DNA of 64,000 nucleotides. It comes from Sequoia sempervirens (taxonomy: Eukaryota > Streptophyta > Pinopsida > Cupressales > Cupressaceae). Both the position numbers and the translations under genes were made by a program. Positions 22,358 to 34,800 of the stretch are shown in pieces (positions within the stretch are counted from its first letter, which is position 1; every line of letters begins with the position of its first letter). The notes below the pieces were generated by a model that worked only from the letters and a program-made list of their open reading frames with translations, did not search any database and had not been told where the DNA came from. The DNA lies in contig VDFB02193867.1 of the NCBI GenBank assembly GCA_007258455.2, positions 564,031,291 through 564,095,290 of the forward strand. The letters are read 5' to 3'.

Positions 22358-23278
22358 TGTTGAATATACTGAATATTAAGAGGGGGTTGAATCAGTATTC
22401 CGCTAGCCAAATTAATTATTAACCATCCAATTAACAATCCACATCTAATTTTAATAGTGAACCAAAACATAAAGGAGATCATAACACGTTGACACCAATA
22501 TTTTTACATGGAAAACACAAAATGGGAAAAACCACGGTGAGGATTAGATCACAATATATTATAACCAGATATAAGATATTATAGGGCTCACTACCAAGAC
22601 TCACTATCCTTGAAAAGTCTCACAACTTGAATAAAAAATGTGGCTCACTGCCAAAATGAACTAGAGAAATGCACCTACAAAGTGTTGAAGATAGTTTTGG
22701 CTATGCTCTAAAAATATCAAAATTTTTCTTTGCTTGTTGGTGTACAATTACTGTTAGAAACTTCGTACTATCAACCTTTCTACGTCATTCACACATCATC
22801 CTCCATATAATTTTATATATCTCTTCACCGCTTGTCCATCATAAATATATACATAGCCATAACTTTCTTTATCAGTTAGGCTGACCTTATTGAGGGAACA
22901 CTCAAAATACAAAAGTCTTGTTGACTTAATACAAAATTCCTTTTCACAAAAAAAAAAAATGTGTTGTCCAAACGTTAGGTCAACCTGGCCCTAAAAGGGA
23001 ACACACAAAAGATAAACCTTGTTGGCCAAAAGAATACCAAAATTCTATCATTAAGATAGCTCAACCGGATCAGAAAAACATGTTGAAGACTCGTTTATAC
23101 CTGTAACTAACATTCCTGATCAACATATCAAAAACTCATTGAATTCCCTTTTATTGTGAAGATTTATGGATCAAGATACTGGATCAGTATGGACGCATAG
23201 ATTACATAGTCAATTACCAACCAATGTTGGCATCAATGACAACAAACTCGGAGATCACCTTCTTCATTCTTCCAACCA
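22358..23278 (-). repeat. Element C 3' LTR (left copy)
   Basis: It aligns along its length with 51306-52244. The inner boundary is at TTCTTCCAACCA, where the other copy has TTCTTCCAACA, so the terminal base has changed or shifted. It is preceded on the - strand by the polypurine tract. Confidence 0.9.
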
Positions 23279-23293
23279 TCTCCCTTTTTTTCA
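23279..23293 (-). promoter_or_regulatory. Element C polypurine tract
   Basis: Read on the - strand this is GAAAAAAAGGGAGAT, directly before the 3' LTR, as expected for the plus-strand primer of reverse transcription. Confidence 0.7.
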
Positions 23294-26200
23294 TTGATGG
23301 CAACATATGCCAAAAATGAGACTAGCTCCAAAACATAAATTATGCTCAACTCCCCCTAACATATGTACAAAAATAAACATAACATATTTTATCTCCTCTT
23401 CTCCTCTTCTCCTCTCGCCCTTTGACATCAAGGACAAAGGATGGGGAAACACTTCAAATTCAGGAACTGAGGGCACCTTGTAACTCTTTGAGAATCACTT
23501 CCCAAGTAGGTTTTTCATCATCCCAAACTCCTTTTTCCTTGGAAAGTGTTCTATGCAAAGATTCTATTTCCGCCAGGAATTCTTCTCCTTCTTCCAAAGT
23601 GGATGGGGCAATGTTCATTTTTCTTAATTTTTTCTGCTACCATCAGTGCATTTGATATAGTAACATGTCTAGACATGACCAGATCTCCAAGATCAGCATA
23701 CCACCTCATAGCCTCTTCCTTCTACCTCTGTAGGATGAAAAACATATTTTGAAGATCTGCAACAGAAACCCACCTAGTATAGTTTCTATCACTAGCAATC
23801 TTATAATCTCTAGAGGCATCAACAAGTTGAGACTCAATTAACTCCATTAGATCCTTGATAACTCAAGTGGCTTCCAACCATTTTATGCAGTAAACAAATA
23901 GTATTTGGGCTTCTTCATCACATTCTGTTACCTCTTTCAAAGTTTACAAAGCTTTTTCATGTGTGCAATAGTACACTTATCTTGTAGAAACATCAATCTT
24001 TTCTCTAGCAAATTCAACTCTACTTCTCTTGTGGTCTGCATCTTAAGATCGAATGTGTACTCTTTAACATAATCAACAATAAGCCTCAAATTTTCAATCG
24101 AAGCTAAAGAGTTGTATGGAGTAACACCAGGGGTTGTCTCTTGTAGAGCTTTGATAGCTTCATTTATCAACTCATTTTCTCTTTGATATGACTTTGTAGC
24201 CTCCTATGTGACATAGCAAAGAAAAGTGTTACTTAACTTTATTATGTCATTAGGTGTGATCTTTGTCAAATCCACATAACCTAGGTGAGATGTCAACTTA
24301 AGTAGCTAAGGTGGGAACACAGTTTGGATTATAGCTTGTCTTGAAAGAAGACCTTTAAGAGTACTTCCGGATGACTCTCTAGATGGATTTGATGGTTCAA
24401 GGCCTTTGCAAATTTCACCTTCAGCTAAAATGACTTGCTTATCTTCATCTTTCTTCTTTTCTTCTTCCTCTTCTTTTTCTTCTTCTTTTTCATCACTAGA
24501 TGATTTTCTATTTTCTTCCTTCCTTCTATCCTCATCATCCTTGTCTTTATCATTTTCTTTTTCTTTAATTCCTTCATTTTCAACTTTGTTTTCCTCTTCT
24601 CTATTCCTGTTGGATTTTTGATGTTCTTCTCTCTTTTCACCAGATTGATCCTTATGATGATCATCAGACTACTTACTGGTAGTTTCTTCTATGTCCATCT
24701 AAGGGACAGGGGTCTCCCAAGCACCAAGTGTCTCATCAACAGTTTCCAAGATAGGATTATCCATTATTTTGCAACCATAGCAGGTTCTTGAGTTTGAGTA
24801 GTGTGAGACAAAGAATTGGTTCTTGTCCCATAGCTCCTTGCTAATTGCCTAATCACATCATGAGTTTCTTGCCTTACTTTTTCAACATAGTCTTCTTTTT
24901 TAGTCATTAACATGTTAACTCTTTGCTTGACTCTGAATAGTGTAGAACATTCTTTCAATAGATTTGCAGCTTCAATCTCTGAGTGAGTAGAGCTAGCAGA
25001 TTTTATGACTTCACTTCTCATCTTGTTTTTTCGACGTTTAAAGCTTCCTACCTTCTAAGCACTAACACTTTCCACACATTTTTAGTAACTTTTGTATGGT
25101 ATCCATGTTTATGTTATAGATAACTATGTACTAAGAAAAAGCATTTATGATGGTTTATTTTCCTTCATCATTGACTTCATCATATAACTCAACATTTGAC
25201 ATAAGATCATTATCAATCATATTATTCACTAAGGTTTTAAGAACCAAGGGTGGATGATATCTTATTGGAGGAGAACTGGGCATGTTCTCTACAGGGTCAG
25301 ATGAGCCTTCTTCATTATCCTTGGCATGTACATGAATTCAGTAGGAATCCTCCTCTATCTTTGTTTCCTCATCAATGGAGATCTTGATACTGATTTTGAC
25401 TCCTTCACTAGAGGTACTACCTCTTCTATTTCTTTTCAACTGGTTCTCTTCTTCTAGACCAAGCTCAATTTCTTCTTCAATAACATCACTCAAATTCCTT
25501 TTCATGTGAGCTTTTCCTTTCACTCTTCTTCTTCCTCCCCAAGCAATAGATGGTACAGTAGCAGGTGTGTCCTTCTTCTTAGATGCCCTAGTACTGGGAC
25601 CAGTAGGGGTAGCAACATCAATAGATGTAGGGATACTTTTTTCTCTTCTTTTCCCTTTCTCAATATTAGCACTACTAGGGGTGGAAGAGCTTGAAATAGG
25701 TGTTGTTGTAACACCACACGATAGCCTTCCTAATTTTCAAGGTCCAAAGGATTGTTCAATAGTTTTAGCTTTCCTTTTATCAAGAGCCTCCTTCAACTAT
25801 ACAATGTAATCTTTAGCATATGTTTGATCTTGGAAGAAAGCTTCAATCTTCTTTCTTCATTTAGGTGTTCTGGCTTCCAAATGAATTTCAGAAGATTTCT
25901 CCTCATATGTACCTAATCTAGGTAGAAAGGGGTGGTTAGGAATAGCCAATAGAATCTCAATGTACCTTTCTTCCATTTTCTCTTCAATCTCATATCCCAA
26001 AGGTTCAATCCATCAAATTTTGGGTTCTACAGCCTCAATGATGTTTTCATCCGTAGACACAAGAAATGTTATCTCCTTTTCATACTTTTTCACCAAACTT
26101 CTTGGAATCTTATCTCTTTCATGCATTTCATTTTGAAGGACTGCAAAGAATGTAGTTAGGGCATTGTTTTGTGCCCTAAAATCTCCCAGTCTATGTAGAT

Positions 26201-27010
26201 AATCACTAATTTGATGAGCAACCGGCCTAGTGTTATCCCATATTAATTTTGTTCTTTCTTCTAGGTAACTCCCTTAGGAAATAGAATAACAAACAAACAA
26301 CAAGAGTGCCAAATTTTAAGACATGTCTCTTCACCTTTGTCATACTTATATTTTCCATAAGTTTTAACCTCAACAACTTACAAAGAACAAAATCATTTCC
26401 CAATCATAATGGTAGCATACTTGACAGCAGTGTTTGTGATAGACTTCGTGGTCAAGACTCTCTCGTCAAACTTGACACTAGTTAGCCTTGTCACCTCATT
26501 ATTTTTCACTGCTTTTAGAACTAGAATGGCACCAGTGTCACAAAGACCAGTCACAACACGAATTTTCTCCTTATTGATAATCCTTGGTTCATTTATCCAC
26601 ACAAGATTACTATGAACCCTACTAAGGGCCATCCTGACAAATTTTACCTCTCTCACTGGAAAATTTTGGAAACCAGTTCCAAACATTCATCTTCATTTGA
26701 ACTGGGTTTTCATACTCCACCTTAAGCATCAAATCATCAGTCAACTCATTGTCCCACAAATCCTTCAACTCTTGGTGACTGAATTCTTTGAGCTTCCCAC
26801 AAATGTATATTTTTAGATCTTCGATGGGTAGCACATGACTCAGAATGTGCAAGAATGCACCCATTGGATCATTTTCATATACTTTTCATGAACATCTTCT
26901 AAAATTTGGTTAGGCCCTCTCGGAAATTTCCACAACAGTAGGAGTGGCCATATTTCCCAAACAAACTTGAATGAGCTTAGCAAAGAGTTCCTTCAATTTT
27001 GAAAAACACA
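23294..27010 (-). pseudogene. Element C cargo: long hydrophilic coding region, unrecognised
   Basis: Read on the - strand, long stretches are open across several frames with sensible protein composition. An open run at about 26280-26020 contains RPVAHQISDYLHRLGDFRAQ and KYEKEITFLVSTDENIIEAV. Further pieces are 26864-26622, 26686-26393, 25523-25338 (acidic), 25021-24764, a Lys/Glu-rich low-complexity run near 24680-24420, 24170-23937 (YNSLASIENLRLIVDYVKEY) and a final piece near 23610-23460. Together they suggest one large hydrophilic protein, perhaps around 1000 residues, after gag and in sense orientation. I see none of the protease, RT, RNase H or integrase motifs expected at this position. 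I do not recognise the family. The frame is broken by many stops. Confidence 0.5.
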
Positions 27011-27589
27011 GAATTCCGATAACAAAGAATACCTTTTTACTTGTTGAGAAATAGGGTTTCGATGTACGGTACTTTGAGTCACTTTCATTCTTACTTCAAC
27101 TTACACTACTCCCAGTTTTTGCAAATGTTCTTTTCTTTAACTTAGTCGATTGCTTTATTATTTACTAGTTTTTCCTAGTTTTGCATTTATTACTTTTCCA
27201 CTTTAAAGCTATCAACTGCTTTGTAAAATACACTGTAAACCAAGAAGACCTCTACAGTTCTTCTGATTTTCTTGATTTTTTCCAAAATTTCCTTCAAAGC
27301 CATCAAAATAGAGATTCACATTACTTGTCCTTGTGTCATCACAAGACACCTCATATATCGGGGGCTTATTAGATTATTTTGTGACTACTCCCCCTAAAGC
27401 CATTACTAAGTTTAGTTCTTAGAAGAGGTATCTACATTGGATGTAGATATAGGATCATTTGAATTATCCTTATTCTTAGGTTCTTCCTTCTTTCTCCAAC
27501 TTTTTGTCATTTCTTTCCTTACTTCTTTGAGATATGCCTTGTTCACAGGCTTGTTCTTCTGTTCCATATTCGATTTCTTCCCAACTTTT

Positions 27590-28217
27590 CATCTAGAAAA
27601 TTTTGAGATATATGTATTGGTTTGTTGTAGGTGTGGCACACAACATATCCTTGATCAAGAGAGTTGGTATTCATCCTTGACCTGCACTAATTAGCCTTGT
27701 GCCCAAAGATGTTGCATGTGTAATAGTAGCCTTAAAAAGACTGAATTCTTCTACTGGTAATAAACCAATTCATCATCATCTGACTTCTACATTCGGTAGG
27801 TCTATTTACAAACTTGTTGTAAACATAGCATTATCCAGCAAAGACTCCAACATTCTAACTTATTCTATTCTAGTTCATCCTACTTCTACATTGTGTTGCT
27901 CTATGTCCGAATTTATTGCATGAGAAACAAAAACCATTAAAAGATGGATACCTTTGAGCATTAGGTTGTCGGATGGGAATCCTTCTGGTATTGATCCTTC
28001 AGTCCTTGATTTTATAAGATTTTCTTTGAAGTTTCCTTTGATTGTCTGCTTTGTTGAGAATTGGTTTAGTCTTTGAGCTTTGTCCTTCTTCAAGTCCTAG
28101 ACCACTTTTGTCTTTAGCAGGTTTCTGAGATTTAATCAACTCATCAAGCATTGTAGAACTTGTCTCGAACCTCTCTTCATGTGCTTTTACCTTTTCTAGA
28201 TTAGCTCTTAAGGTTAC
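27590..28217 (-). pseudogene. Element C gag, 3' part with tandem zinc-knuckle repeats
   Basis: Directly after the element A junction, the - strand reads LRANLEKVKAHEERFETSS and then SQKPAKDKSGLGLEEG, phrases typical of the coiled-coil end of copia-type gag. At 27929-27888 it reads CFSCNKFGHRATQC, a canonical C-x2-C-x4-H-x4-C zinc knuckle that binds RNA. Three decayed relatives follow near 27830, 27730 and 27650 (CYVYNKFVNRPTEC, TCNIFGHKAN, CHTYNKPIHIS), so the motif was arrayed about four times. Confidence 0.75.
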
Positions 28218-29793
28218 TGAACTATCAATTTTTGGCTCTTAGGAATTCTCTTAATCTTCTAGGGTTTTTCACCTAAAAGGAGAGAGTTAGGCCAAAAATG
28301 ATATAGGATTCATTCAAATAATGTTATGTGAAATGTTATCTAATCTAATTGAATTAAAATAAATGCAGCTAAATGATTTAAATGACTGAATATGAAAAAA
28401 GGCTACGATCTAAGCTATGTTTGAAAACACAATGTTGTTTGCAAAGAAACTTTAAAGAGTGAACAAAAATGCAAATCAAACTAAACGAAAGACTGTTTTT
28501 TAGAATGAATGCACTTGGTAAACTGTAAAAGACTGGAAAAAAATCTGGAAAGCTGATGAAACTTGAACTTGGGCTGATTGGGACTCATTCGCCACCTTGG
28601 GAAAACCAGTCCCAAATTAGGACTTTTCTACACAGACTCTATTTTCTGACAGTCGGGGATCTGGATCTGTATCTAACTCAAATCTATACACTAAAGGAGG
28701 GACTCATTTTCCATGCATGGTGAATCAGTCCACTTTCTGATTTCTACAATTTCAAAACTTTGTCTTGCACCTTGACACTTTTACAACAATTTCTGACAAA
28801 AACTCGATTTCAAATCTCAAGAAATTCCTACAAAACAACTTAAAATTGTTTGTCTAATGGGGGGTTTTCCTTGGTCAAACCCTTAGTTGGGTAATTAAAC
28901 CTTAAATAGAGAAAAAATGCATAAACCCTAGCCTTGGATGTGTTAAAGACTAGGAAAGTCTAAATCATGACAAAAACCCTATTGTATTGATCTAGAATAA
29001 GACATGCAAGAATGATTTATATGATGCAAGATCCCAACCCTAGAAACCTTACAACACATGAAAAAGAGGAATGGAATGACATTGAAATGATAAAAAAAAT
29101 AAGATGAAAATGTTAGTCTAAGGATAGAGTGAAAATGGAAGATGGAATCAATAGGAAACTAAGTCCTTAGGTGTGATTTAGTGGCTAGTTGCACCTCTTC
29201 ACCCTAGATTTCTTCATGATTCACCATAGGCATCCATCATCAACCCTTTGCAATGTTGAATCTTGATAAAAATAGTGAGCTTCAAGACTTGCAAAAACCC
29301 TAGTTTGCTGCCCTAAAACTTCCACTTTTTCTCATGAACTTGTGGTAGAAGACTTGACTTGATAAATTGCTCTTGAAAAATGACAAAAATATGTGAAAAA
29401 TGAATAATGATAAGTATTTATAAGCAACAACTCCTTATTTTCCCATTAATTAGACCTAAGAGGCCGACATTCACTGGAAATTAAAGTTAAATTGATTAAA
29501 TCCCCACTTAAATTTGAATTTTCCCTAAAAGGGGACTTATTCACCACCTTTGGCGAATGGGTCCCACTACTATTGTTTGAAGGTGGGTTTTTGGGGTATG
29601 AGATAATTAAATGTTGTTTATTGGGTTTTATGTGATTTCTAAAGTAAAACAGACCTCTAGATCAAAATTAATGGGTCTAAGGGGCCTATAAATGCTATTT
29701 TGAAGGGTAAATGATGTAAAGGGACTCAAAAGTGGGTCCAATTATGCATGAAATTGTCTCTTTTCTCAAGAGGGTCCAATTTTCTATGGCACA
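28218..29793 (-). repeat. Element A 3' LTR (left copy)
   Basis: It aligns with 49286-50901 throughout. A TATA box, CTTATAAATAC on the - strand, is at 29414-29424. It carries three copies of the palindromic motif described below. The inner end GGCACA is followed by the polypurine tract. Confidence 0.92.
28580..28613. repeat. Palindromic 34-bp motif, recurrent in element A
   Basis: The consensus arms are GGGACTCATTCGCCACC and the near reverse complement GGTGGCGAATGAGTCCC. Copies are at 28580-28613, 28699-28730 and 29532-29565 in the left LTR; 49649-49683, 49767-49799, 50599-50632 and 50640-50673 in the right LTR; and 48982-49014 inside the element. The best hairpin is ATTCGCCA (50606-50613) pairing with TGGCGAAT (50618-50625). 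Confidence 0.8.
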
Positions 29794-29811
29794 TTTATCC
29801 CCCACTTTAGC
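29794..29811 (-). promoter_or_regulatory. Element A polypurine tract
   Basis: On the - strand this reads GCTAAAGTGGGGGATAAA immediately before the 3' LTR start TGTGCC. It sets the polarity of element A. Confidence 0.8.
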
Positions 29812-30420
29812 ACCCATATGACTCTATGTGCATATGTAAGCTAAAGGACTCTAAATGATGCACCTTATTACATAAAAGGATATTCATTCAAAAGATGGGA
29901 GAACGAAGCCCCCAGTGTAGTTATCTGCACAACCACAACATTAGGAACTGCATCCTACAACACACATTCATTAATTGTCCAAAAATCCGTTTGTCTAACT
30001 TCTTAGGAATCCAATTTGAGGGTAGATGTATGCCCCTCTTGATTCCACTTGCTTTAGGGAGGTGGAATCAAGGTAGTAATCTAGCCACATTGAATAGGAG
30101 AAATCATATCATTGGGAATTTCCAAGTACCATGCCACATAACGATAGACAAATGATGATATCAAGTACGGAATCACAATTCCAATGCATCAAATGGTGTC
30201 AAAAATGGATTACCCTAGCTCTTGTTATGTCAATTTGAAGAATGACCACATGATGAGTTTTTAAACAAACATGACAACTACATGTGAATATGTAAAAGTA
30301 AAAAGAGATGAAAAGAGGTTAAAAGTAGATGAAGTAACTTATCACTTACTATTCATTTTACCTTCTTGTATCTTGAAAGTGGTGAGTAAGAGAGGAACAT
30401 GTTGAGTAGATGGGATTTTG
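29812..30420. other. Element A 3' untranslated region
   Basis: I see no gene in this part between the polypurine tract and the antisense PMD pseudogene. Confidence 0.5.
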
Positions 30421-32960
30421 CACCTTCACAGCTGGATGATCTTCGTGATCAGGTGGCACGTGGTGAGCTGTATCGTGAGGTGAGTCGATTCTACAACTTT
30501 CACCCTATGATTTTGTAATAATTTAATGATTTTTAGACATGATAGGTTAATTTTAGGGTTCTTGGAAAAAAAAATCGCAAAGTGTCCCCTTTTTTTGCAA
30601 AGTGTCCCATTTGTTTGCAGAGTGTCCCTTTTGTTCACAAAGTGTCCTGTTTCTTTGCAAAGCATCCCATTTCTTCACGAAGTGTCCCATTTCATTGCAT
30701 AATGTCCAAAGAGGGTTCTAAATTATCTAGGGCCATTAGAAGAGCACACTAGATTGACTTTATCACACTTGCATGATGAAATATGTGAAAATTGAAGAAT
30801 TTAGATGAAATTTAGAGCATTTTGTGATTATTTTGATAGGTTCGTGCCCGGTCACGACAGTGGCTATGGGGGAGACAACTTACATTCTTGAGAGATCATG
30901 CACCACCGCTATCAATGATAGAGGTAGAGCATTTACAGTCAGTGGGTATCTATTGGGCGTATCTTATGCCACCTATGAGATACCATGATACCATGCTTAT
31001 GGCTCTGTGTGAGCATTGGGGTACTGATACTTGTACCTTTTATCTTCCCACTAGGGAAATGACGATCACTCTCGAGGACGTACACTGCATCCTCCAAGTT
31101 CCCATTCAAGGAGAGCGGGTATATTTCTAGGGGGATTAGTCATTCCGAGAGAAGAATAGAGACATGTAGTATTGTTTAGATGGACCTGTACATGATGAGA
31201 GGGTTAGAGCACAGATTGAGTTGCCCATGTTGCTTTATTCATGAGCTCCTATGATTAGACAGATTATGATGCACACTGTGGCATTGGTTCTCAATCCAGA
31301 TGGACGAGTGGTACACTTATATGGAGGACTAGTAGACTTGATACAAGGGATGCATGAGTAGAGGACAGTCTATGCTTGGGGTTGTTGCATTCTAGCACAC
31401 TTGTATTATGATCATGGTCAATTTGTATTTCGAGATATCAACAATATAGTGCATTGTATGCTTCTACAAGTGTGGTGCGTTGAGCATATCACATGTACCA
31501 GGCCCATTGGATACCATTGTACTATAGTTGTAGGTTATCCACAAGCATTCAACTATCCTTTGTGATGCCTATGGTATTATGAAGATTTATAGTTTTGGAG
31601 GGTGAGATTTGATCGACTGGAAGAGGACGAGATCCTTTAGAGACCCTATCTACTCACTCTACAGTGGCCAGATCCCACAAGAAAGCTAGCGAGGATGCAA
31701 ATGGATAGGTACCTAGTTGGGAGGCATGTCTACATTGTATGACCATTCTATTATGGGTGAGTCATGCAATAGTTTGGACAAGTACAGACACCACCAAGGG
31801 TGTGTCCCTTCATTAGACGATCAATGTCGAGTGCCTAAAAGCTAGGTGATACTATTCAACTGACTATAGATCATGTTTGTGAGAGTGATTCAAATCACGA
31901 TCAACCACTAGCATCATATGCTAATGATGTTGGAAACACAAACAAGCATGAGGAGTGGTGGTCATATGCACAACTAGCTCTTATGTTCCCCATGGATTTC
32001 CCTATAGGTGATGCGGGACCAACACCAGATGAGGGTGATGAGCCAGATGAGAGAGCAGAGGAGATATAGTATAGGCCAAGAGATATATTTACAAATGTTA
32101 TTGATGATGAGTACCAGTCTTAGGCCGATACTGACTATGAGGACCAGTATGGACGAGAGGATGATAAGGAGGAGGAGGATTATGAGGAGGATGATTATTA
32201 TGAGGTAGAGCCACCCCTGAGTGAGGGTGATGAGGTAGCTATTAAGGATCAGTACGAGCATGGAGAGTCCTCAAATACTTACAAAACCAGATCACGAGTA
32301 GTAACTACAACAAACATCAGCACTTAGAGTCAAAGAGAGGCTAGCACATCTTTAATGCCCCCCAGAGATGATGAGGTTGATATTCCTCATGCATCTGGAG
32401 ACATAGGTGATGATATTTGATTTAATGAGTGTCCTTTAGTGATTTATGATTTAATGTTTTATATATATCATGATGATGTGTTATTGATTGTGTACATTGT
32501 CTATCTTGCAGGAGAGATGAGAGAATAGTGAGAGTTCTATTGTCAGGCTGCCATAGAGATAGTGCATGCGTCCAATGATGAGGAGGAGATGGATCCTAAC
32601 TACGTGCCCCCACTGATCATGGAGGAAGAGCCAGAGTCACTTAGACCTTTTGCGAGGCTACGAGAAATGTACGAGAGTGTGAGGAGGTGACTCCATCAAG
32701 CTGAGAGTGCACTATAGTTAGCACAGTCCTCAGTGGAGGTAGAGAGATTGCAGGAAGAGCTGGCACAGACACGAGCAGAGAGGGATCAGATGGCAGATGA
32801 GTGGCTTGTAGCCGTTGGTCGAGTATAGGGTCTAGAGTATGCACTTAGACTCGACAGTTCATGATCATGGTCGCACACAATAATCTCACAATGTCCAGGG
32901 ACTGGATCACAAGTGCCAGATCTTGAGGGGTCTAGCTCTCATAGACAATTTTGACATTGT
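30421..32960 (+). pseudogene. Antisense plant mobile domain (PMD) gene, decayed, intron retained
   Basis: On the + strand, opposite to pol, a first exon reads LDDLRDQVARGELYREV (30430-30480), then a GT...AG interval (GTGAGT at 30481, ATAG ending about 30840), then RQWLWGRQLTFLRDHAPPLS and LMALCEHWGTDTCTFYLPTR, EMTITLEDVHCILQVPIQG (to 31127). This is the start of the plant mobile domain of MAIN/MAIL1-like proteins, which is also carried by some transposable elements. Later pieces include GYPQAFNYP near 31535-31560, RKLARMQMDRYLVGRHV near 31680-31730, an acidic region near 32110-32260 and a coiled coil (LQEELAQTRAERDQMADEWL near 32750). Many in-frame stops are TAG or TGA at likely Gln/Arg codons. 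It may have been captured by A and is no longer functional. Confidence 0.75.
30572..30712 (+). repeat. Minisatellite of about 22-bp units inside the PMD intron
   Basis: About seven units of the form GCAAAGTGTCCCATTTNTTT follow each other with small changes. Confidence 0.85.
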
Positions 32961-33420
32961 ATATGATGATGATATGTATACAAATTTGATAGAGATATAG
33001 ACATTCTCTTTTGATGTTATGATGATGTTGCTTTTTTATGTGGATGTTAAATGCTATGTGATTAATTAAATGACTTATCTAGTAAAAGTATTTAATTAAT
33101 GGCTACATGATTTAATAGGATTATGTAAAACATATTTTAGTTTTAACATAGATACGACATGGATAATGAGAAAAGAATATGTTAAATTAAATACACTAAT
33201 AAGGAACTAATTTAACACAACAGGAATAGTATGAAGCCTAAAGCAATTATAAAATGAACTTAAATAATTACCTTAGTGTTCAAGACAAACACAAGATTAG
33301 TTGTCAAGAACGAAGCAATGTGCAAGTTACTTCAAATCAAATAACTTTAAACAATAGTGCTTTAACAATCATACGATTCGAAGAGGCTAGAGATAATACC
33401 AACACAAATGCATGGCATAA
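32961..33420. other. Element A spacer between PMD pseudogene and integrase
   Basis: AT-rich noncoding DNA; the last part may contain the decayed C-terminal end of the integrase on the - strand. Confidence 0.4.
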
Positions 33421-34440
33421 TGGGTTCCCTAAGGGGTGTTCTATCAAGTTGCATTAGGAGATAAGCACTAGACCCATAATTGGTATCAACTATGTAGGGT
33501 CCTAACCCAGTAGGGCTGAATCTATCCTTATCTTCATTGTCAGCACTAGCATTTCATTGATTTTCAATAAGAAAAAATCTCCCTTAGAAAACGATCGACG
33601 GATGACATGAATGTTGTGCTTGCATTGTAATTATTTGATGTGAGCTTAGAGATGTTGAAGAGCGTTAATGCACTGTTCATTGAGCATCTCAAGTTGATGA
33701 AATTGTTGATTTTTATAAGTGTCATCATCAAAGATATCTCAGAGAGCAACTCGTAAAGTAGGAATTTCTAACTCTAAGGGCATGATCGCATCAGTTCCAT
33801 AAACAAGGCTATAAGGGGTATTTCTTGTGGATGATTGAACATTAGTTCTATAAGCCCAAAGCACATAAGATAATTTTGTATTCCAATATTTATGATGCTT
33901 GGTGATAGTATTCTTGAGGATTTGTTCAAGAATATTATTAGTGTTTTCATCTTTTCCATTAGATTGCGGATAATACAGTGTAGAAAAGTGATGTTGAATG
34001 TTGAATTTTTCAAGAAATTTCCGAACTTCTTATTCTTAAATGGAGTTCCATTGTCTCAAATGATTGTGAAAGGGAGTCCAAAGCGAGCAATTATGTGATC
34101 CAAGATGAAACAAAAAATTGCTTCAGCAGTTGTAGAATAGAGGGGAATAGCTTCCACCCATTTTGTGAAATAATCTATTGCAGTTTTGATAAACATATGT
34201 CCAACAGAAGAAGGTGGTGAAATTTTTCCAATAAGATCTAACCCCCATACTAAAAATGGCCCAATAGGAACATTGGCATGGAGTTCAGCAGCAAGAGTGT
34301 GGATCAAATTGGTATGCTCTTGGCATTTGTGACATATTTTAATGTAAGTGAAGCAATCCTTCTCCATATGTCTCCAATAATAACCCATACAAATAAGTTT
34401 TTGCACTAACGAATGACCTCCAAAATGATCGCCACAGGCA
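33421..34440 (-). pseudogene. Element A integrase
   Basis: The 34406-34056 piece has CHKCQEHTNL (the CC of the HHCC zinc-binding domain), VWGLDLIGKI (first catalytic Asp) and AIDYFTKWVEAIPL. Reading on in broken frames gives DNGTPFKNKKFRKFLEKF (second Asp), PQSNGKDENTN (catalytic Glu) and LSYVLWAYRTNVQSST. This is the integrase of a Ty3/gypsy element, which inserts the cDNA into the genome. All three acidic residues remain, but stops and frameshifts disable it. The C-terminal tail fades near 33430. Confidence 0.88.
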
Positions 34441-34482
34441 CTAGCATGAGCATGTTTGAGCGCTAAAGGGATTTTAGAATCT

Positions 34483-34800
34483 CTAAGACATCGAATAGAA
34501 GACCATTAAAAGATCTTCTATACAAGGCATTTGCAAGATCACATATTTAGTCACAAGTTTACGTAAACAGTTTTGAGTATTCATTGTGGTAGGTTTAGGA
34601 ATGGTACCTTCATTCAAATAGTTGTATATTGTATCATACCGTTCACATGAAGCATCTTGAGTTACTGTCAAAATGTCTTCCAATAGAGTATCAATCGAAG
34701 GTTTCATGATGGGATGGATAACAAAGGTGAAGTCTGTGGAATGATCGTGTGGGGATATGAGAGAAGTTGCACTCACCATTGCATCTATGTGTCAATTATC
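34483..34800 (-). pseudogene. Element A pol spacer between RNase H and integrase
   Basis: The open piece 34779-34483 has normal composition and sits at the position of the variable pol linker. No motif is recognised in it. Confidence 0.5.

Noticed and set aside
24406..24664. Ser/Phe-rich (+) and Lys-rich (-) frames
   Set aside because: They are alternative frames of a low-complexity GAA/CTT tract within element C cargo.
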